Part shown: piece after piece, positions 19,634 to 28,272 of the stretch
How the letters are laid out: every line of letters starts with the position of its first letter
Position numbering within the stretch: position 1 is the stretch's first letter
NCBI RefSeq assembly: GCF_023078355.1
Contig: NZ_CP095552.1
Coordinates: 3,162,001 to 3,226,000 of the forward strand
From: Gordonia hongkongensis
GTDB taxonomy: Bacteria > Actinomycetota > Actinomycetes > Mycobacteriales > Mycobacteriaceae
DNA length: 64,000 nucleotides
Direction of reading: 5' to 3'
Notes under the pieces: model-generated
The model's input: only the letters and a program-made list of their open reading frames with translations
Told to the model about the DNA's origin: nothing
The model's database searches: none
Made by a program: the position numbers and the translations under genes

Positions 19634-20998
19634 TTACTGCGCCGCGACCGAGACGTACTTGCGCGTCGGGGTGAGCAGCTTGTTGGCGTCGTCGAACTCC
19701 AACACACCGTACGAGCCGACACTCGGCTCACCGGCTGCGTTGAACGCCAGGTTGCCGGTCTTGCCGACGTAGGCGATCGTCTTGCCACCGTTCAGCAGGT
19801 CCAGGCAGGCCTGGTAGGAGTCGCAGTTCTCCTCGCCGTTGGTCACCCCGATGATGTTTGCCGCGATCGCGCGGCCGTCGGTCGACTTGGCCGCGGTGGC
19901 CGCGAGTGCACTCAGCACCGTGGCGTCGTAACTCTCACCCGAGTAGTTGAAGTCGATGAGATCGCCGTCGACCTCCTTCAGGGCCGCCTGGAAGTCACCG
20001 CTGGTCTGGGTGAGCGGCGTGGTGCCCTTCATACCGGCGAGCAGGCCCGGACCGACGGCCTCACCGAGGGCGTTGCCCATGTTGCCGTCGACACCGTAGA
20101 CGAGCTTGCCGTCGCTCGGGCCGATGCCCACCTCGTGCATACGTGTGATGATCTTGGCGCTCTCCTCGAAACCGATGACCGCGATGCCGTCTGGGTTGAA
20201 GTTCTTCACCTGATCGACCTCGGCGTTGAACGACTGGGCGTTCGGGTCGTAGATGATCTTCTGGATCTGGTCGGCCGGGACACCCGCGGCCTCGAGATCG
20301 CGAACGGTGTTGTCGGCCAGTCCGGTTCCGTACGGGTCGTTGAGCGCGAGGATCGACACGCGCTGCACGCCGTCTTCGGCCATCGTCTGCGAGAGCGCCT
20401 GCGCCTGGAGGGTATCCGCCGGTGCGGTGCGGAAGTACTGCCCCTTGTCCTCGTAACAGGTGAATTCGTCGGAGGTGTTGGCGGGCGAGAACATGACCGC
20501 ACCCGCATTGGCGACCTTGTCGATCACCTTCAACGACACCGAGGACGACGCGGCACCGATGATCACCTGCGTTCCGGCGCTGAGTTCGCGGTCGACGGTG
20601 GCGTTGGCCGTGTCTGTCGTGGTGTCTCCAGAGTCACCGGTGACGAGCTCGACGGGTTGGTCGAGAACCCCGCCGGCGGCATTGATGTCCTTGATCGCGA
20701 GCTCCACGCCCGCCTCCATGGGCGGTCCGAGGAAGGCCAGCGAACCGGTCGCCGGGAGCAGGGTGCCGACCTTGAGTGCGGCCGTGCTCGCCGGGCCGGG
20801 GACAGCCTTGGGCGGGTTGCACGCCAGCTTCTGTGCGAGGCCGAGGCCCGGAGGTGCGGGGGTCGACTCGACGGCGGCACTCGACGACGCCTCGGAACCG
20901 CCGTCGGAACCCGAATCTGAACTGCTACAGCCCGCGATCACCAGCGTCGCCGCCGCGGTCACGACCACTGCCCCGCTCCTCAAAAAGCGTACGGACAT
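19634..20998 (-). CDS. Branched-chain amino-acid-type ABC substrate-binding lipoprotein
   Basis: The 454-residue precursor has a signal peptide with the lipobox VIAGC (Cys24), then a Ser/Gly/Asp linker. A type I periplasmic-binding (peripla_BP_6) fold follows, with KVGTLLPATGSLAFLGPPMEAGV, IIGAASSSVSLKVID, FRTAPADTLQAQALSQTM and SYDATVLSALAA. It would supply the LivHMGF transporter encoded on the opposite strand. The ligand could be branched-chain amino acids, amides or urea. Start ATG 20998 places the positive residues and hydrophobic core correctly; an earlier in-frame start lacks this. It is transcribed towards livF, so separately controlled. Confidence 0.93.
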   Translation of the reverse strand: MSVRFLRSGAVVVTAAATLVIAGCSSSDSGSDGGSEASSSAAVESTPAPPGLGLAQKLACNPPKAVPGPASTAALKVGTLLPATGSLAFLGPPMEAGVELAIKDINAAGGVLDQPVELVTGDSGDTTTDTANATVDRELSAGTQVIIGAASSSVSLKVIDKVANAGAVMFSPANTSDEFTCYEDKGQYFRTAPADTLQAQALSQTMAEDGVQRVSILALNDPYGTGLADNTVRDLEAAGVPADQIQKIIYDPNAQSFNAEVDQVKNFNPDGIAVIGFEESAKIITRMHEVGIGPSDGKLVYGVDGNMGNALGEAVGPGLLAGMKGTTPLTQTSGDFQAALKEVDGDLIDFNYSGESYDATVLSALAATAAKSTDGRAIAANIIGVTNGEENCDSYQACLDLLNGGKTIAYVGKTGNLAFNAAGEPSVGSYGVLEFDDANKLLTPTRKYVSVAAQ

Positions 20999-21192
20999 CG
21001 ATGCTCTCCTTGCGTCTGGCCTGCGCGTTCGGCGTTCGGCCGGTGCGTTCGGCATTTGTCACGAAGGCGGCGCATCGCCGTAGGGCGAACCGCGCCTCGC
21101 AGGAGAAAAGCTAGCGCGATCTTGTTGCGGCTGCGTAAAGACAGTGAAACTGGTTTGCGCGCAGAGGCATTGCGTCGTCCAGGGGTTCTGGA

Positions 21193-21816
21193 TCAGTCGC
21201 TGCCGAGCGTCTCGACGACAACCTGCGCAACGGCTTTCATGGTGGTCCGGCGGTCCATGGCCGCGCGCTGTATCCATTTGAAGGCCTCTGGTTCGGACAG
21301 AGCCTGCTTCTCCATCAGCAGGCCCTTGGCCCGCTCCACGAGCTTGCGGGTCTCCAGCCGCTCGTTCATGGTCGCGACCTCACGCTCGAGCTGTTTGAGC
21401 TCCTGGTAGCGACTCACCGCCACCTCGATGGCCGGCACCAGATCGGCCTTCGTGAACGGCTTGACGAGGTAGGCCATGGCACCGGCGTCGCGCGCCTTGT
21501 CGATGAAGTCGCGTTGGCTGAACGCGGTCAGCATGACGACCGGGGCGAGGCGCTTCTCGGCGATCTCGGTCGCGGCATCGATACCGTCGCGCACGGGCAT
21601 CTTGATGTCCATGATCACGAGGTCGGGGGCCAGCGACTCGGTCAACTCCACGGCGACCTGCCCGTTCGGCGCCTCGCCGACGACGTCGTAGCCCTCTTCA
21701 CGCAGCATCTCGGTCAGATCCATCCGGATCAACGAATCGTCCTCGGCCACCAGCACGCGGTGTGTTGTCGTGGTCTCACCGGCTGCGGTCGTCGCACTGT
21801 CGGTCACCGTCACCAT
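21193..21816 (-). CDS. pdtaR: ANTAR-domain response regulator PdtaR
   Basis: The 207-residue protein has an N-terminal receiver domain (acidic pair Asp26-Asp27, phospho-acceptor Asp70 in LVIMDIKMPVRDG, conserved Lys in LVKPFTKAD). A C-terminal ANTAR RNA-binding domain follows (LVERAKGLLMEKQALSEPEAFKWIQRAAMDRR). ANTAR regulators bind tandem stem-loops in nascent RNA and prevent termination. Length and layout match mycobacterial PdtaR (Rv1626), whose partner kinase is PdtaS. No kinase gene is adjacent here. The ATG at 21816 is preferred over an upstream start that reads through low-homology sequence. Confidence 0.95.
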   Translation of the reverse strand: MVTVTDSATTAAGETTTTHRVLVAEDDSLIRMDLTEMLREEGYDVVGEAPNGQVAVELTESLAPDLVIMDIKMPVRDGIDAATEIAEKRLAPVVMLTAFSQRDFIDKARDAGAMAYLVKPFTKADLVPAIEVAVSRYQELKQLEREVATMNERLETRKLVERAKGLLMEKQALSEPEAFKWIQRAAMDRRTTMKAVAQVVVETLGSD

Positions 21817-21927
21817 CCCCTCCTCCGCGTCGCTGACGCCACGTCTGTGTGCACGCAGAGTACCGGTTGGCAGGCCGCTCGGCCGATCATCTAGAGTTGG
21901 TTCCCGGCGCGGGCAACCCGCGCACTG

Positions 21928-22004
21928 GCCCCCGTAGCCCAATTGGCAGAGGCAACGGATTCAAAACCCGTCCAGTGTCAGTTCGAGTCTGACCGGGGGC
22001 ACCA
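21928..22004 (+). tRNA. tRNA-Leu (anticodon CAA), short variable arm
   Basis: The 77-nucleotide cloverleaf includes encoded CCA. The acceptor stem GCCCCCG pairs with CGGGGGC, the T arm GTCAG/CTGAC closes on TTCGAGT, and the discriminator is A. The anticodon loop TTCAAAA (21960-21966) puts CAA at 21962-21964, decoding UUG leucine. The anticodon-stem closing pair is an A-C mismatch. The variable region is only five nucleotides, unlike the long arm of normal class II tRNA-Leu. I recall similarly short CAA tRNAs from other actinobacteria, so the isotype call is likely but not certain. Confidence 0.85.
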
Positions 22005-22047
22005 GAAACGACCTGATCACCGCCCGCTTTGCGGCGGCTCGGCACAC

Positions 22048-23424
22048 TCACCAGGCCAACGCCGGTTCGCAGCCGCCGACGCCGATCCCGACATCGTCGC
22101 AACGCACTGTCCGGACCCCGAACAGACGCCTCAGGAGCTCATCGGCACCCAGGTCGGTGTGCTCCGCCCAGCGTCGGACACGGTGTCGTGCACGCGACGC
22201 CGTGAGCGTGACCGACGCCGGCCGCAACCCGCCGAAGTCCACCGTCACCTGGCCACCCTCCCCCGGTGCGACGCGCGTCGCGAGGAGCGCGAGCGAATCA
22301 GCGGAGAAGACCACGGGCCCGGCAACCTCGACGACGAACCTGCACCGCGACAGCGTCGACGCGTCCGGGCCACCGATCCGGATTCGCGAATCACGGACTC
22401 CGAGCTGAGCAACCAGCGTTTCGGCGTCGTCCCCGACAAGCCAGGCGGCGGCATCGGACCCGCGCAGGGCGCTGCCGACGGTGTGCAGCAGCGAAGCCGC
22501 GGTGTGGCCGTCCGTCGACACCAGCACGACGATGTCCGGGATCGGATACAGCAGCCCGGCGGTCCGGGCCGCCGGGTCGGTGACGAGCGGGGCGAGGGCC
22601 AACGCTTCGACATTCTTCGCCGAGACCCGTTCGGACACAGCGCGTTCTGCCCAGTCGGGTCCGTCGTGCCAGGCGACGGCGTCGGGTTCGTGAGCGAACA
22701 CCGCACCCATCATGAAAGCCCGGTTCGCGAATTCCCAATCCTCTCCCCCGTACTGGACGAACGAAGGGTCGAATCCTCCCACGTCGTCGAACAGCTGTCG
22801 GCTGCAGCTCATCACCGCGCTGATCATGTACTTGTAGCCGTCCCAGCCCGGGACCAGGAGGTTGGATGTGCGGTCATAGGCGTCGACCAGCCACTCGGGT
22901 TCGTGGTCGTGCGCGGCCTCGAGATGCCGCTGGGCGGACAGCCATTCGACCACCGAGCGCGGCTCGACCTGACTCAGGTCCCCGTGCTTACGACGGCCGA
23001 CCACGAGTACATCGGGCACCGCGGCGGCCAGTCGGACCATGTGCGAGATGTAGCCGGCGGTCGGAACCGTGTCCGCGTCGAGGAAACACAGCACCGAGCC
23101 GTTCGACGCAGCGACACCCAGGTTGCGGGCGGCTGCGGCTCGAAATCCCTTGTCCTCCTGCCTGACCACGGTGATGGCCAACCGGGAGGTCCACGCGCTC
23201 ACATCCGGGGGAACTCTCGATCCGTCGTCGGCGACCACCACCTCCAGTCGATCCGGCGGATAGGTCTGCGCCGTCAACGCCTCGAGGACCAATGAGAGTT
23301 GGTGTGGCTGCTCGTAATACGGGATCACGACGCTCACCAAGGGTCTCGACGAAGTACTCCCGACCAGGTCCCAGCGATTGTCGGGCACGATGGTCCGGCC
23401 ATCGTCGAGTCCGACGATCGTCAC
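22048..23424 (-). CDS. GT-A family glycosyltransferase (GT2-like)
   Basis: The 458-residue protein has a GT2-type domain. VSVVIPYYEQPHQL (about 31-44) starts the fold, VVVADDGSR gives the nucleotide-binding aspartates, FLDADTVP near 115 is the DxD motif, and GGEDWEFANRA provides the ED catalytic segment. A C-terminal region of about 170 residues has no clear match. No signal or membrane segments are seen, so it acts at the cytoplasmic face. The GTG at 23424 is chosen because it overlaps the upstream stop by four bases (GTGA). It is third in a coupled cluster with a GT-B enzyme and a WcbI-like protein, pointing to a surface glycan. Confidence 0.87.
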   Translation of the reverse strand: MTIVGLDDGRTIVPDNRWDLVGSTSSRPLVSVVIPYYEQPHQLSLVLEALTAQTYPPDRLEVVVADDGSRVPPDVSAWTSRLAITVVRQEDKGFRAAAARNLGVAASNGSVLCFLDADTVPTAGYISHMVRLAAAVPDVLVVGRRKHGDLSQVEPRSVVEWLSAQRHLEAAHDHEPEWLVDAYDRTSNLLVPGWDGYKYMISAVMSCSRQLFDDVGGFDPSFVQYGGEDWEFANRAFMMGAVFAHEPDAVAWHDGPDWAERAVSERVSAKNVEALALAPLVTDPAARTAGLLYPIPDIVVLVSTDGHTAASLLHTVGSALRGSDAAAWLVGDDAETLVAQLGVRDSRIRIGGPDASTLSRCRFVVEVAGPVVFSADSLALLATRVAPGEGGQVTVDFGGLRPASVTLTASRARHRVRRWAEHTDLGADELLRRLFGVRTVRCDDVGIGVGGCEPALAW

Positions 23425-24431
23425 GCACTCCACCGCCGCAGCAACAGCTCGTGACTCCGACCGACATCGGCGGCGGTCGGCGACGGCGACACCGCCGCAT
23501 CGATCCGCGTGGATTCCGGCTCCGCGAACGCACTCTCGATGGCGGCCCGGAGCGCAACGTCGTTGTTGTCGTGCATCGTGAGCACGCCCGGCGACCGAGC
23601 GGCGAGTTCCTCGGTGTAGGCGGTCCGCGGAACCAGCGGACGACGTCCGGCCGAGATCCAGGAGTTGATCGAACCGGATGCCGACATGTGCCGGTGGTAT
23701 GCGACCGGAACCGTGACGTCGGCCGACGCCCGGCGGAGTTCGTCGTCCGTCAGGTAGCCGGTGATCGTGCATCGCCTCCCCGTGTCCGCGGCGAGCTTCG
23801 CGAGGTCGTCGGCGAGATCGTCGTGGCCGGGCGACGGAGTTCCGAGCGCCACGAAGCCGACCGATGGATCGAGACCGGCCATCGCTCGGAGCGTCTCGAT
23901 GTGACCCTTCCCCGGATACAGGTAGCCGAGCACACCGACGGTCAATTCGTCTGAGTCCGAGGGCTTGTGGGCACGGACGGCGTCGAACATCAGCGGCACT
24001 ACCTCCACCTCGATCGACGCGTCGACATACTCGGCGAAGAGCGACGCCTCGTGTCGGCTGGACACGATCACGCCCGCCGAAGACCGGGCCACCGCTCGGA
24101 AGAACTCGATGCGGGCCGGCATCGCCCGTCCATCCGAGGGCTGCGGCAGATCGTGCAACGTCACCGAGACCGGACGTCGGAGCCCCGCAATCATGGCGAG
24201 CAGGTTGTCGCGCGCTCGCAACGGAGTGTGTCCGAACAGACGGTCGGTCACGTGCATGTGCACGTGTGCGCACTCGGCCAGAACCGAGGACACGCCGGCA
24301 CAGCGCGTGCGGAGGTGTGCCAGTCGATGATCGCCACCCTGGGCCGTCACCGCGTCGAAGACAGACTGGGCATACCGCACCACACCGTGCGAGCGGGGTC
24401 CGACGAGGAGGTGCCCCACTGGGCTCGTCAT
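23421..24431 (-). CDS. GT-B family glycosyltransferase
   Basis: The 336-residue protein is a likely glycosyltransferase 1/4-type enzyme. The N-terminal half starts GHLLVGPRSHGVVRYAQSV (a donor/acceptor loop as in GT4), with VTLHDLP and GVIVSSRHEASLF. The C-terminal half has ELTVGVLGYLYPGKGHIETL, the usual start of the second Rossmann domain, and a late SGSINSWISAGRRPLV segment near the sugar-nucleotide site. The ATG at 24431 overlaps the wcbI-like stop by four bases. The donor sugar and acceptor are unknown. Confidence 0.85.
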   Translation of the reverse strand: MTSPVGHLLVGPRSHGVVRYAQSVFDAVTAQGGDHRLAHLRTRCAGVSSVLAECAHVHMHVTDRLFGHTPLRARDNLLAMIAGLRRPVSVTLHDLPQPSDGRAMPARIEFFRAVARSSAGVIVSSRHEASLFAEYVDASIEVEVVPLMFDAVRAHKPSDSDELTVGVLGYLYPGKGHIETLRAMAGLDPSVGFVALGTPSPGHDDLADDLAKLAADTGRRCTITGYLTDDELRRASADVTVPVAYHRHMSASGSINSWISAGRRPLVPRTAYTEELAARSPGVLTMHDNNDVALRAAIESAFAEPESTRIDAAVSPSPTAADVGRSHELLLRRWSA

Positions 24432-25372
24432 GACATTCCCAGGATCTCGATGAGATCGCCGTACCGGTCCAGCACGGCGTCGATGAACTCGGGATGCTCT
24501 GCGTACCACTGCATCTGACTGCGGTGCACCTCTTTCTCGGTCAGCACCGCACCGTCGACGTCCCAGGACGTCCGCGGGGGCGCCTGGATACCGAGCGCGT
24601 CGATCACCCGTCGTTCCAGCGGCGCCCGGATGTTGCCGAGCAGGTCGCGTGACGGCGGGACCGGCGCCGATGCCCCGAGCGCCTCGAGAATCCGACCGCC
24701 GAGGGTCAGTAGTACCCGGTTGCCGGGATGGTTGATCGTATGTGCGGCGTCGGCCCCGACGTCGAGCAGGATGTCGGAGATCCCGACGTCGCAGTGTCGC
24801 CGCTCGCGAACCTCGAGCTGGGCCACACTCCACTGTGCGGCCTCCCGGAAGCGGTCGGCGGAGACCTCGACATCCCATTCGTCGAAGCGGGTCCGGCCGG
24901 CTCTGACCGCCAGGACGGTCCGGAGATCGTGGTAGGGAACAGCAGCGGGTACTGCGGACGGTCGCGCGGGATGTCGGGCGATGACCTGAAACGGGAACAA
25001 CCCGCCGTAGCGGATGACCGGCCACACCACGACGGTCGCGGCCGGCGCTATCTCCGCGAGGTCGGGTCCACCGATCGGGAGCCCCCGGTATCGGGCACGT
25101 ACCGGCTGAGAGACGATGACCGCGGCCCGGCGGACGAGGCGTTCGACATGAGCGATGTCGGTGGACTCGAGTTCGTGGACCGGTGGGACTCGAATGGTGC
25201 GGAACGGAAGGTCCGGGGAGCTGGACAGCACGATCCGCAGCGCTTCGGCCTGGCAGTTTCCCCAGACGACGAGCAGCTGCTCGTCATCGTTCATCTGCGC
25301 CTCGGTGACGCCGTAGAACTCGCCGTAGTGTCGGGTCCGCCCGTCCACCAGCACGGTGTCACTCGACGTCAT
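24428..25372 (-). CDS. WcbI-like polysaccharide biosynthesis acyltransferase
   Basis: The 314-residue protein carries VVWGNCQAEALR at about residues 36-47, the signature of WcbI-family proteins, which are GDSL-like and proposed to acetylate capsular polysaccharide. YRGLPIGGPDLAEI and NHPGNRVLL, with a His late in the domain (HTINHPGN), are consistent with a hydrolase-type active site. It is the first gene of a coupled three-gene cluster with two glycosyltransferases. The ATG at 25372 is used; a GTG two codons earlier is possible. The function is a family-level inference. Confidence 0.75.
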   Translation of the reverse strand: MTSSDTVLVDGRTRHYGEFYGVTEAQMNDDEQLLVVWGNCQAEALRIVLSSSPDLPFRTIRVPPVHELESTDIAHVERLVRRAAVIVSQPVRARYRGLPIGGPDLAEIAPAATVVVWPVIRYGGLFPFQVIARHPARPSAVPAAVPYHDLRTVLAVRAGRTRFDEWDVEVSADRFREAAQWSVAQLEVRERRHCDVGISDILLDVGADAAHTINHPGNRVLLTLGGRILEALGASAPVPPSRDLLGNIRAPLERRVIDALGIQAPPRTSWDVDGAVLTEKEVHRSQMQWYAEHPEFIDAVLDRYGDLIEILGMS

Positions 25373-25557
25373 ACGCACTTCGCTGTGGTCGAGCGACCTG
25401 GTGGTGTGCTGTCATCGTGTGTATCGACTCCCCTCGCGGACAACCGGCCGACCCCAGCTCCTGGTATATCCGTTCGTCTCGCTGACGAATCATCGGCTTG
25501 GTCACACTGCCCCGGTCCCCAAACATTCGGAACGAACCGGAAACCGGACGGGTGAGC

Positions 25558-25590
25558 GACGGCCCCGGTGATCAGATCACCGGGGCCGTC
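25558..25590. terminator. Hairpin terminator after the acyl-CoA dehydrogenase locus
   Basis: A perfect 15-bp stem (25558-25572 with 25576-25590) closes on a CAG loop. It lies 19 bases past the stop codon of the minus-strand acyl-CoA dehydrogenase. The rest of the 237-base gap between 25373 and 25609 must also hold the promoter of the wcbI-like gene, but I could not locate it confidently. Confidence 0.8.
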
Positions 25591-25609
25591 TGCCGTACAA
25601 GAGGTGACG

Positions 25610-26754
25610 TCACAACGTCCGGGCGATGATCTCCTTCATGATCTCGTTGGTGCCCGCGTAGATCTTCTGGACGCGGTTGTCGGCCCACAGACGCGCGATC
25701 GGGTACTCGTTCATGTAGCCGTACCCGCCGAACAGCTGCAGGCACTCGTCGGCGACCACCATGGCCCGGTCACTGTTCCACCACTTCGCCATGGCGACGG
25801 TCGGGATGTCGAGCTCGCCCTTGATGTGCTTGTTGATGCAGTCGTCGACGAACACGCGCGCGATCCGTGCCTCGGTCGCCGCCTCGGCGAGTTTGAATTT
25901 CGTGTTCTGGAAGCTGAAGATCGGCCGGCCGAATGCCGTGCGGTCCTTGGTGTAGGCGATGGTCTCGGAGACGGCCTTCTCCATGCCGGCCACCGAGGCC
26001 AGCGCGATGATCAGCCGTTCCTGCGGGAGCTGCATCATCAGCTGGACGAAGCCCTGGCCCTCTTCGGGGCCGAGGAGGTTCGAGGTGGGGACGCGCACAC
26101 CATCGAAGAACAGCTCCGAGGTGTCCTGCCCTCGCTGGCCGATCTTGTCGAGTACCCGGCCGCGTCGGAAACCTTCGCGCTCGGCCTCGACCAGGATGAG
26201 CGAGATGCCCTTGGCTCCCTCGGAGACGTCGGTCTTGGCGACGACGATGATGATGTCGGCCTGACCACCGTTGGTGATGAAGGTCTTGGAGCCGTCGATG
26301 ACTTACTCGTCGCCCTGCTTGATCGCCTTCGTCTTCACATTCTGCAGATCCGATCCGGTACCCGGTTCGGTCATCGCGATGGCGCCCACCGCCTCGCCAC
26401 TGGCCATCTTGGGCAACCAGGTCTTCTTCTGCTCCTCCGAGCCGTACTCGAGGATGTAGTGCGCGACGATGCCGTTGTGCAGGCTGACGCCCCACGAGCT
26501 GTCGGCGACGCGCGCGCCTACTCCTCGATGAGCACGGCCTCGTGCGCAAAGGTGCCACCGCCGCCGCCGTACTCTTCGGGAATCGACATGCAGAGCAGGC
26601 CGAGGTCACCGGCTTTGTTCCACAGGTCGCGGTCGACATGGTGCTGCTCGATGAACTTCTCGGTGTTCGGCTGGATCTCCTTCTCACAGAAGCTACGTGC
26701 GAGATCCCGCAGCGCGGTGAGATCGTCGTCTTCCCAGGAGGACCGTTCGGTCAT
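25610..26754 (-). pseudogene. Acyl-CoA dehydrogenase, broken by a frameshift and an in-frame stop
   Basis: The intact relative would be about 381 residues of flavin-dependent fatty acyl-CoA dehydrogenase. The N-terminal part (26754-26518) ends at a TAG after [10 protein letters not shown]. Homology resumes in another frame at [14 protein letters not shown] and continues through the FAD motif [12 protein letters not shown] and TFITNGGQAD, with an in-frame TAA at 26303-26305 where family members have a residue (GDE-stop-VIDG). The C-terminal 162 residues are intact, with PQERLIIALASVAGMEKA and the end motif YAGTNEIMKEIIARTL. One missing base near 26520 would explain both TAG and frame change; the TAA needs a separate substitution. 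Either the gene is dead or these are sequence errors. Confidence 0.88.
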
Positions 26755-26780
26755 GGTGTGCGTACCTATCCACGATTGAC

Positions 26781-26817
26781 AGTGTCAACGGTGAGCGTAA
26801 CAGTCACCGTTGGCACT
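26781..26817. promoter_or_regulatory. Inverted repeat, candidate TetR-type operator of the acyl-CoA dehydrogenase
   Basis: AGTGTCAACGGTGA (26781-26794) and TCACCGTTGGCACT (26804-26817) are inverted with one mismatch and a 9-base spacer. The palindrome sits 26-63 bases upstream of the dehydrogenase start, and a TTGACA hexamer on the minus strand falls within it. Size and position fit a TetR-family repressor of fatty-acid genes, but no regulator gene is adjacent, so the binding protein is unknown. Confidence 0.55.
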
Positions 26818-26818
26818 A

Positions 26819-28192
26819 TCATGGCGGCGTCGTCATCCCTGACTGCGGAGCACGTTCTTCGTCGGTACGGCCGACCACCGCCGACTCGACGACATCGGGA
26901 TGGCTGTCGAGCACCCGCTCCACCTCGACCGACGCGATGTTCTCACCGCCGGAGATGATGACGTCCTTGCTGCGGTCCCGGATCTCGACGTACCCGTCGG
27001 CGTGCATGACCGCGAGATCACCGGTTCGCAACCAGCCGTCGACGGTGGCCGCGGCCGTCGCCGCAGGGTCGCGGTAGTAGCCGAGCATCACGTTGTTGCC
27101 GCGGACCACCAATTCACCGATGGTCTCGCCGTCGGACGGGACATCTCGTCCCTCGTCGGACACCACCCGAACCCGCCCTGCCACGATGTTCCCGATCCCC
27201 TGCCGTGCCTTGCGTACGGCGCGTTCGTCGTCCGTGGCGTCGTCCCACTGAGGCTGCCACTCGTTCACGACGATCGGGCCGAACGTCTCGGTCATCCCGT
27301 AAAGATGGGTGATCTCGATGCCGAGCCCGGCCATCCGCGAGAGCAGCGCGGGAGATGGCGGTGCACCTCCCGTCGCAGCCCGGACGACGCGGTCGAGCCG
27401 TGCCGCGGACGGGTCCTCCGCGATCATGGTGAGCACCGTGGGAGCCGCGCTGAAGTGAGTCACCCCTTCCTCGGTGAGGTGGCGCCAGATCCGTCCGGTG
27501 TCGATGCTGCGCAGGCAGAGGTTCGTACCACCCGCGGCGATGACGGCCCAGGTGAAACACCAACCGTCGCAATGGAACATGGGTAGGGTCCACAGGTATG
27601 TCGAGCCCGGTCCGAGACCGGAGTGGTACGCCATCGCCAAGGACTGCAGGTACGCGCCGCGGTGGTGGTACATCACGCCCTTCGGACGGCCCGTCGTCCC
27701 CGAGGTGTAGTTGATCGCCAGCAACCCCCGCTCGTCGGTCTCCCGCCGAATCGGCGCCCCGGCCTGCGCGAGCAGCGACTCGTACTCGTCCGCGCCGTCC
27801 GCTGAACCACCCACGACGACCCGGATCCCCACCGATTCGGCGACCGCCCGTGCACGGTCGGCGAACTCAACGGTCGCGACAAGGAGCGTCGCACCGCTGT
27901 GCTCCAGGATGTAGACGAGCTCGGGTTCGGACAGCCGGATGTTCAGCGGCACCAACACCGAACCGTGCGCGGGCACGGCGCTGTGCAGTTCGAGCATGAC
28001 CGCACTGTTCGCACAGAGGGCGGCCACGCGGTCACCCGGCCTGACGCCGAGCGCCTCCAGCGCGGCGGTGACGTGCCCGACCCGCCGATACAGGTCGGCG
28101 TAGGTGAGGCGGAGCGCACCGTCGATGACGGCGGTGCGGTCACCCCTGTAGATGTAGTGAGTCGTTGCTCTGGGCGCAACGTTGTGCGACAT
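26819..28192 (-). CDS. Acyl-CoA synthetase (AMP-binding), C-terminally truncated
   Basis: This 457-residue adenylate-forming enzyme has the core motifs intact: YTSGTTGRPKGVMYHH near residue 160, the substrate-pocket region LPMFHCDGWCFTW, LYGMTETFGP, and GWLRTGDLAVMHADGYVEIRDRSKDVIISGGENI at the hinge. Relatives are usually about 510-540 residues. Here homology stops after DVVESAVVGRTDEE and is replaced by a short unrelated tail ending PQSGMTTPP. The C-terminal lid domain with its catalytic Lys is absent, so thioester formation is doubtful. The ATG at 28192 is chosen because an upstream open frame is antisense-like sequence overlapping sdhB. Only 64 bases separate it from the broken dehydrogenase. 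Confidence 0.8.
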   Translation of the reverse strand: MSHNVAPRATTHYIYRGDRTAVIDGALRLTYADLYRRVGHVTAALEALGVRPGDRVAALCANSAVMLELHSAVPAHGSVLVPLNIRLSEPELVYILEHSGATLLVATVEFADRARAVAESVGIRVVVGGSADGADEYESLLAQAGAPIRRETDERGLLAINYTSGTTGRPKGVMYHHRGAYLQSLAMAYHSGLGPGSTYLWTLPMFHCDGWCFTWAVIAAGGTNLCLRSIDTGRIWRHLTEEGVTHFSAAPTVLTMIAEDPSAARLDRVVRAATGGAPPSPALLSRMAGLGIEITHLYGMTETFGPIVVNEWQPQWDDATDDERAVRKARQGIGNIVAGRVRVVSDEGRDVPSDGETIGELVVRGNNVMLGYYRDPAATAAATVDGWLRTGDLAVMHADGYVEIRDRSKDVIISGGENIASVEVERVLDSHPDVVESAVVGRTDEERAPQSGMTTPP

Positions 28193-28272
28193 CTGGCCTC
28201 GAGCGGGTGGCCCGCGCGCGCCGCGCACCGGGGAACGGGAGTTCGTCGAAGACGATACTGCGTATGGGTCCG

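Noticed and set aside
21928..25372. Genomic island integrated at the tRNA gene
   Set aside because: No integrase and no second copy of the tRNA 3' end found on reading the flank of the glycan cluster.
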